Notes under the pieces: model-generated
Seen by the model: the letters and a program-made list of their open reading frames with translations, nothing else
What the model was told of the DNA's origin: nothing
Database searches by the model: none
Origin: CADEEN01 sp963738425
GTDB lineage: Bacteria; Pseudomonadota; Gammaproteobacteria; Burkholderiales; Burkholderiaceae_C
NCBI GenBank assembly: GCA_963738425.1
Contig: CAVTWT010000025.1
Coordinates: forward strand, 124,001-188,000
Reading direction: 5' to 3'
DNA length: 64,000 nt
Made by a program: the position numbers and the translations under genes
Shown here: positions 59,833 through 64,000 of the stretch, piece by piece
How positions within the stretch are numbered: position 1 is the first letter of the stretch
How the letters are laid out: each line of letters opens with the position of its first letter

Positions 59833-62118
59833 TCAGCCCTTGACGCGGGCCACGCGCAGCACCGCGGGTGCCCGCCTCAACGTGCGCAGCGCATCGGCCA
59901 GGTGCTGGCGGTCGCGCACGGCCAGCGTCAGCTTCAGCTCGGTGGTCTCGGCGGCGCGCTCGCTGCCCATGTCGATGTGCGTGATGTCGGTCTCGGTCGC
60001 GCTGACGGCGGTGGCGACCCGGGCCAGCACGCCCTTGCCGTTTTGCACCAGCACGTTGACCTGGGCGTCGAAGGCGCGCACCGGCTGCTCGGCCCATTCG
60101 ACCGGCAACCAGCGCTCGCTGTCGCGCTCGAACAATCGTTTGGCCACGGAGCATTCGGCGCTGTGCACTGTCAGTCCTTCGCCGCGGCCGAGGTAGCCGA
60201 CGATCTCGTCGCCGGGGATCGGATGGCAGCAGGCGGCGAGCTGGATCGACGCGCCTTCGCTGCCATCAATGACGACATGACCCTGGTGCGGCACGGGGTC
60301 GGCGTCGGCGCCGAAGTGACGCATCGACAGCGTCACGGCGTCGGGCTTGTCGCCGCCGCGCTCGGCGACCAGGTGCGCCAGGCGCTTGGCGACGATCGAG
60401 GCGATCTTGCGGCCGACGCCGATGTCGACCATCAACTCGCCGCGGTTGCGGTTGCCACTCCAGCGCGTGAGGTGCTGCCAGACCTGCACGGCCGCTTCGT
60501 CGTTGGGGTCGGACGACGGCATCAGCAGGCCTTCGCTGCGCAGACTCTGCGCGAGCAGCCGCTCGCCGAGGGCGCGCGACTCCTCGTGCTCCATCGTCTT
60601 CAGGTGGTGGCGGATCTTCGCGCGCGCGCGGCCGGTGCGAACGAAGTTGAGCCACGCCGGGTTCGGCCGCGCGCCGGGTGCGGTCGTGATCGCCACCACG
60701 TCGCCGCTTTTCAGCTCGGTGCGCAGGGCCACCGCCTCGCCGTTGACCGACGCCGCAACACAATGGTCGCCGACGTCGGAGTGGATGGCGTAGGCAAAGT
60801 CCACCGGCGTCGCACCGCGCGGCAACGACAGGATCTGCGACTTCGGCGTGAACACATAAACCGCCTCGGGGTAGAGGTCGATCTTGACGTGCTCGAGGAA
60901 TTCAGCGGCGTCGCGCGTGTCGTCCTGGATGTCGATCAGGCTCTTCAGCACCGTCGCACCGAGGCGCTGCGCGTCGGCGCCGTGACCGTTGCTGCCCTTG
61001 GTCTTGTACATCCAGTGCGCCGCGATGCCGGCCTCGGCCACGGCGTGCATGGGCTCCGTGCGGATCTGGAATTCGACCGCGGTGCCGAGTGGGCTCACCA
61101 GCGTCGTGTGCAGCGACTGATAGCCATTGGCCTTGGGGATCGCGATGTAGTCCTTGAAGCGGCCCGGCATCGGCTTGAAGAGCTGGTGCAGCACACCGAG
61201 CGCGACATAACAATCCGAGATCTGCGGCACGACGACGCGAAAGCCGAACAGGTCATTGACGCTGGCAAACGGTTGGTGCTTGTCGCGCATCTTGCGAAAG
61301 ATCGAATAAACCGTCTTCTCACGGCCGAAGACCTGCGCTTTCAGCTTGGCGGCGCCGAACGCTTTCTCCACGTCCTTCTGCACGCGCTCGACAATGTCGC
61401 GCCGCGTGCCGCGCGCTCGCGTCAGCGCCTTGGCCAGCGCGGCATGCCGCCACGGATAGACCTGCGCGAACGACAGTTCCTGCAGTTCGCGGTAAATCTG
61501 GTTCAGGCCAAGGCGGTGGGCGATCGGCGCGTAGATGTCGAGCGTGTCCCGGGCGATGCGGCCACGCTTGTCGGCCGTCATGGCCGACAGCGTGCGCATG
61601 TTGTGCAGCCGGTCGGCGAGCTTGACGAGGATGACGCGCACGTCGCGCGCCATGGCCAGCAGCATCTTGCGGAACGACTCGGCCTGCGACTCCTCGCGTG
61701 TCGAGAAGTGCAATTTGTCGAGTTTGGTCAAGCCATCGACGAGTTCTGCCGTCGGTGCGCCGAAGCGTTGGATCAGTTCGGGCTTGGTGACGCCGCAGTC
61801 TTCCATCGCGTCGTGCATCAGCGCCGCCATCACGGCCTGCACGTCGAGCTTCCAATCGGCCACGAGACCGGCCACGGCGATCGGATGCGTGATGTAGGCC
61901 TGCCCGCTGGCGCGAAATTGGCCGAGGTGGGCTTCGTCGGCGAACTTGTAGGCCTCACGGACCTGCTTCAATTCGGCCTTCGACAGGTAGCTGAGTTTCT
62001 CCGTCAGCGCAGCGAAGTCATTGGCTTCGGCGCGCGGCACGGCAGCGGCCGGACGCTCGCGTGCAGTTTGCAGCAGCGCGCTTGGCAGCAGGTCGGCGGC
62101 GAAGGATCGAATGCCCAC
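59833..62118 (-). CDS. spoT: Bifunctional (p)ppGpp synthetase/hydrolase, RelA/SpoT family
   Basis: 761 residues from GTG 62118. HD hydrolase domain with YITHPIAVAGLVADWKLD and AALMHDAMEDCG; synthetase domain with KTVYSIFRKMRDKH and NDLFGFRVVV; TGS domain with VYVFTPKSQILSLPRGATPV; C-terminal ACT domain. The intact HD motif supports hydrolase activity. GTG 62118 is preferred because GGGAG lies nine bases ahead; the longer frame from 62169 would translate a hairpin region. Downstream of rpoZ, separated by two hairpins. Confidence 0.93.
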   Translation of the reverse strand: MGIRSFAADLLPSALLQTARERPAAAVPRAEANDFAALTEKLSYLSKAELKQVREAYKFADEAHLGQFRASGQAYITHPIAVAGLVADWKLDVQAVMAALMHDAMEDCGVTKPELIQRFGAPTAELVDGLTKLDKLHFSTREESQAESFRKMLLAMARDVRVILVKLADRLHNMRTLSAMTADKRGRIARDTLDIYAPIAHRLGLNQIYRELQELSFAQVYPWRHAALAKALTRARGTRRDIVERVQKDVEKAFGAAKLKAQVFGREKTVYSIFRKMRDKHQPFASVNDLFGFRVVVPQISDCYVALGVLHQLFKPMPGRFKDYIAIPKANGYQSLHTTLVSPLGTAVEFQIRTEPMHAVAEAGIAAHWMYKTKGSNGHGADAQRLGATVLKSLIDIQDDTRDAAEFLEHVKIDLYPEAVYVFTPKSQILSLPRGATPVDFAYAIHSDVGDHCVAASVNGEAVALRTELKSGDVVAITTAPGARPNPAWLNFVRTGRARAKIRHHLKTMEHEESRALGERLLAQSLRSEGLLMPSSDPNDEAAVQVWQHLTRWSGNRNRGELMVDIGVGRKIASIVAKRLAHLVAERGGDKPDAVTLSMRHFGADADPVPHQGHVVIDGSEGASIQLAACCHPIPGDEIVGYLGRGEGLTVHSAECSVAKRLFERDSERWLPVEWAEQPVRAFDAQVNVLVQNGKGVLARVATAVSATETDITHIDMGSERAAETTELKLTLAVRDRQHLADALRTLRRAPAVLRVARVKG

Positions 62119-62143
62119 GGCCCAATACTCCCATAAACGCGAA

Positions 62144-62163
62144 GGGCGCTCCGAAGAGCGCCC
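62144..62163 (-). terminator. UUCG hairpin 2 between rpoZ and spoT
   Basis: On the minus strand GGGCGCTC-TTCG-GAGCGCCC, an 8-bp stem closed by a TTCG tetraloop, followed by TTCGCGTTT. About 25 bp ahead of spoT. Reads as a terminator, but the T run is weak, so read-through or an RNA-stabilising role is possible. Confidence 0.6.
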
Positions 62164-62176
62164 ATTCAAATGGAAA

Positions 62177-62194
62177 GGCGCCCCGAAGAGCGCC
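62177..62194 (-). terminator. UUCG hairpin 1 after rpoZ
   Basis: Minus strand GGCGCTC-TTCG-GGGCGCC, a 7-bp stem with one T-G pair and a TTCG loop, preceded by AAA and followed by TTTCC. Located 26 bp after the rpoZ stop. Near-duplicate of the hairpin 14 bp further on. Confidence 0.6.
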
Positions 62195-62220
62195 TTTGAT
62201 GCAGCGTAGGCGAACAGGGC

Positions 62221-62427
62221 TTAGATCGGCACCTTGCGCAGCATCTCGATGCCGACGACACCAGCTGCGATTTCGCGCAGTGCGGTCACGCCCGGCTTGT
62301 TGCCCCTGGACTCGACCTTGGGCGCGTGGCCCTGGCTCAGCATACGCGCACGGTAGGTGGCGGCCAACACGAGCTGGAAACGGTTGGGGATCTTGTCCAG
62401 GCAGTCTTCGACGGTGATGCGGGCCAT
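62221..62427 (-). CDS. rpoZ: RNA polymerase omega subunit
   Basis: 68 residues from MARITVEDCLDKIPNRFQLV, the omega N-terminus; LAATYRARMLSQG and KPGVTALREIAAG are conserved. It binds beta-prime and, with DksA, contributes to ppGpp control of transcription, fitting its place next to spoT. The frame opens upstream at 62448, but that ATG would overlap the gmk stop and add residues not typical of omega. Confidence 0.95.
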   Translation of the reverse strand: MARITVEDCLDKIPNRFQLVLAATYRARMLSQGHAPKVESRGNKPGVTALREIAAGVVGIEMLRKVPI

Positions 62428-62444
62428 GGTTTGCAGTGCTTTCG

Positions 62445-63065
62445 TCAATCGAGGTTCAGGTTCGCAAAAACTGCGGACTTGTTGCGCCGCTGGGCGGCGT
62501 ACTTCAGACGCTGCGAGTGAACAACCGTTTTCAGGTCGAAGAGCGCCGTCTCGAAGAGGGAATTGATTATAACGAAGTCGAAATCCCGGGCGTGGGCCAC
62601 TTCGTCGCGCGCATTGGCCATGCGCTGCTCGATCGTCTCGGGGTTGTCTTCACCGCGGCGCAGCAGCCGCTGCCGCAATTCGTCCCACGACGGCGGCAGG
62701 ATGAAGATCAGCACAGTGTGTTCGAACAGGCGTTTGATCTGCAGGGCGCCTTGCCAGTCGATTTCGAGCACCACGTCTTCGCCGCGCGCCAAGCGGTCCT
62801 GGATGGCCAGACGCGACGTGCCGTACAGCTTGCCGTGGACCTGCGCCCACTCGAAGAACTCGCCGCGGTCTGCCATGGCGCGGAACTCGGGTTCGTCGAT
62901 GAACCAGTACTCGCGTCCATGCTGCTCCTGGCCGCGTGGTGCACGCGTGGTGTGCGAAACGGAAACAGCCAGGTGCGAGTCCAGTTCGAGCAGTGCCTTG
63001 ACAAGGCTGGACTTGCCAGCGCCGCTGGGCGCTGCGACTGCGAAGAGGTTGCCGGGGGTTTCCAT
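62445..63065 (-). CDS. gmk: Guanylate kinase
   Basis: 206 residues from METPGNLFAV. P-loop APSGAGKSSL, the GMP-binding VSHTTRAPRGQE with YWFIDEPEF, and LEIDWQGALQIK. It phosphorylates GMP to GDP. The upstream ATG at 63089 lies in the dispersed repeat, so 63065 is preferred. Upstream of rpoZ with 17 bp between, the usual gmk-rpoZ-spoT order. Confidence 0.96.
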   Translation of the reverse strand: METPGNLFAVAAPSGAGKSSLVKALLELDSHLAVSVSHTTRAPRGQEQHGREYWFIDEPEFRAMADRGEFFEWAQVHGKLYGTSRLAIQDRLARGEDVVLEIDWQGALQIKRLFEHTVLIFILPPSWDELRQRLLRRGEDNPETIEQRMANARDEVAHARDFDFVIINSLFETALFDLKTVVHSQRLKYAAQRRNKSAVFANLNLD

Positions 63066-63070
63066 GTCAG

Positions 63071-63140
63071 TGGCGCCGGGCCGCCCCAAGGCGCTGACGC
63101 TCCCCTCGGGGGACTCGAACGGAGTGAGCTAGGGGCTTCA
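63071..63140 (-). repeat. Dispersed intergenic repeat, copy 4 (yicC-gmk)
   Basis: On the minus strand CCCCTAGCTCACTCCGTTCG, CCCCCGAGGGGAGCGTCAGC and CCTTGGGGCGGCCCGGCG, the same order as copies 1 and 2 and co-oriented with the genes. It fills the yicC-gmk gap. Confidence 0.75.
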
Positions 63141-63143
63141 TAT

Positions 63144-64000
63144 CTATTCCAGGTTCTGCACCTGCTCGCGCATCTGCTCGATCGCCACTTTCATGTCCAC
63201 CGAGATCGCCGTCAACTCCAGTGCTGCAGACTTCGAGCCCAGCGTGTTGGCTTCACGGTGCAATTCCTGGATCAGGAAGTCCAGGCGTTTGCCGACCTCG
63301 CCGCCCGCCTTGAGCAGACGTTCGATTTCGTCCAGGTGCGAGGCCAGCCGCGCCAACTCCTCGGCGACATCGATGCGGATCGCGAATGCTGCCGCTTCGT
63401 TGAGCGCACGCTCCTGCAGAGCCTGTGGCGGCACGCTGCTGGTTGCGCCACTGGATGCGAGCGCCTCGTTCCACCTTTCGAGAAATCGTTCACGCTGTTT
63501 CTGCACCACGGCGGGCAACAGGGGTTCGGCCTTCTTGGCCAGGACGCGCAGGTGCTGCAAGCGCTCGATCAGCACGCTGGCCAGCCGCGCGCCTTCGCGC
63601 TCGCGGGCGCTGCGCAGTCCGGCCAGCGCTTCGCGCGCCGCCTGCAGCGCCGGCTCGTCGCTCGCCTCGATCACCGCCGACTTGCTGCACCACTGCAGGG
63701 CCTCGTGCACCGTCAGCGGCGCGGCCTTGGGCAGCCAGCCCTGGACCATCGATTCGACACGGGCCAGGGTCATCAGCGCCTCGGCGCCCGGCATGGCCAC
63801 GCTGCCGGCCGAGTCGCGCGGGCTCGCCAACCGCAGCTCGACCTTGCCGCGCTTGACAGTGGCCGCCACGAGCTCGCGCAGCGCCGGCTCCAGCCCGCGC
63901 ATTTCCTCGGGCAATTTGAGCGACAAATCGAGAAATCGGCCATTGACCGAGCGCACTTCGGCGCTCACCACGGCGCCGGTTGAGGGGCTGCCTTCTGGCT
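63144..64000 (-). CDS. YicC family endoribonuclease-like protein (N-terminus cut by window edge)
   Basis: 285 visible residues, open at the right edge. VVSAEVRSVNGRFLDLSLKL and PEEMRGLEPALRELVAATVK are the family N-terminal motif, and LDFLIQELHREANTLGSKSA at the end is conserved. About ten to fifteen N-terminal residues are missing. E. coli YicC is reported as an endoribonuclease acting on the small RNA RyhB. Upstream of gmk, a common arrangement. Confidence 0.9.
   Translation of the reverse strand, partial: PEGSPSTGAVVSAEVRSVNGRFLDLSLKLPEEMRGLEPALRELVAATVKRGKVELRLASPRDSAGSVAMPGAEALMTLARVESMVQGWLPKAAPLTVHEALQWCSKSAVIEASDEPALQAAREALAGLRSAREREGARLASVLIERLQHLRVLAKKAEPLLPAVVQKQRERFLERWNEALASSGATSSVPPQALQERALNEAAAFAIRIDVAEELARLASHLDEIERLLKAGGEVGKRLDFLIQELHREANTLGSKSAALELTAISVDMKVAIEQMREQVQNLE

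Noticed and set aside
62119..62169. N-terminal extension of spoT to 62169
   Set aside because: It would translate the second UUCG hairpin; GTG 62118 has a shine-dalgarno at proper spacing.
1..64000. CRISPR array, prophage or integrase-bounded island
   Set aside because: No regular spaced repeats, no phage structural genes and no integrase were seen; the tRNA-Ser has no attached attachment-site duplicate.

Overview
The window comes from a GC-rich betaproteobacterium, most likely a Burkholderiales member of the Rubrivivax/Leptothrix/Methylibium type. Reasons: very high GC with strong third-position bias, a complete flg flagellar cluster, a TctC/Bug solute-binding protein, paired cyanophycin genes, DUF5666/DUF6502 proteins, and an rpoZ-gmk-yicC / spoT neighbourhood. 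This placement is inference from gene content; no rRNA lies in the window. All coordinates include the stop codon.

Layout. 1-2474 (minus): small enzymes and binding proteins (OsmC edge, two GNATs, SRPBCC, VOC, cupin), mostly overlapping. 2612-8100 (minus): cyanophycin storage polymer locus (cphB, cphA, and a short CphA-like Mur ligase without an ATP-grasp domain). 8262-24943: flagellar genes flgN-flgM-flgA (minus) and flgBCDEF / flgGHIJKL (plus). The plus-strand operon is split between flgF and flgG by a 4.8-kb block: a QseBC-type two-component system, a PepSY protein, a cytochrome b561-like protein, DUF167 and a Tat-exported lipoprotein. 24940-30587: HDOD, Hpt, REC-GGDEF-EAL and GGDEF signalling genes chained to flgL by 4-bp overlaps. 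30588-34000: an IS5-family element and two 265/266-bp MITE-like repeats. 32211-37478 (minus): marR-tctC-SDR-fcs-enoyl-CoA hydratase, a probable hydroxycinnamate (ferulate-type) CoA-dependent catabolic operon. 37722-50530: tRNA-Ser, Kef-type antiporter, apaH, CorC-like protein, SapC, two PQQ-type sugar dehydrogenase paralogues, XdhC-like protein, a MarR-GNAT fusion, an EamA transporter and a RavA/ViaA-like pair. 50694-56257: DUF3034 with an exported truncated globin, an FMN alpha-hydroxyacid oxidase with a LysR regulator, a cupredoxin-like protein, a 41-aa membrane peptide and dinB. 56468-59829: a DUF5666-DUF6502-DUF5666 trio of unknown role. 59833-64000 (minus): yicC, gmk, rpoZ, spoT.

Quality warning. 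At least eight otherwise well-conserved genes are each broken by single-base shifts, and in nearly all the spacing implies one extra base. I read this mainly as residual insertion errors in the assembly rather than mass pseudogenisation. The second sugar dehydrogenase, with about five shifts, could be truly decayed.

Most interesting for a second look: the MITE pair, whose long hairpin shows a compensated 2-bp change between copies; the nested insertion of MITE and IS into a 4-bp CTAG that serves as stop codon for two convergent genes; and the DUF5666-DUF6502-DUF5666 trio with a perfect palindrome in its putative promoter. There is no intergenic stretch longer than about 300 bases apart from the mobile-element region.
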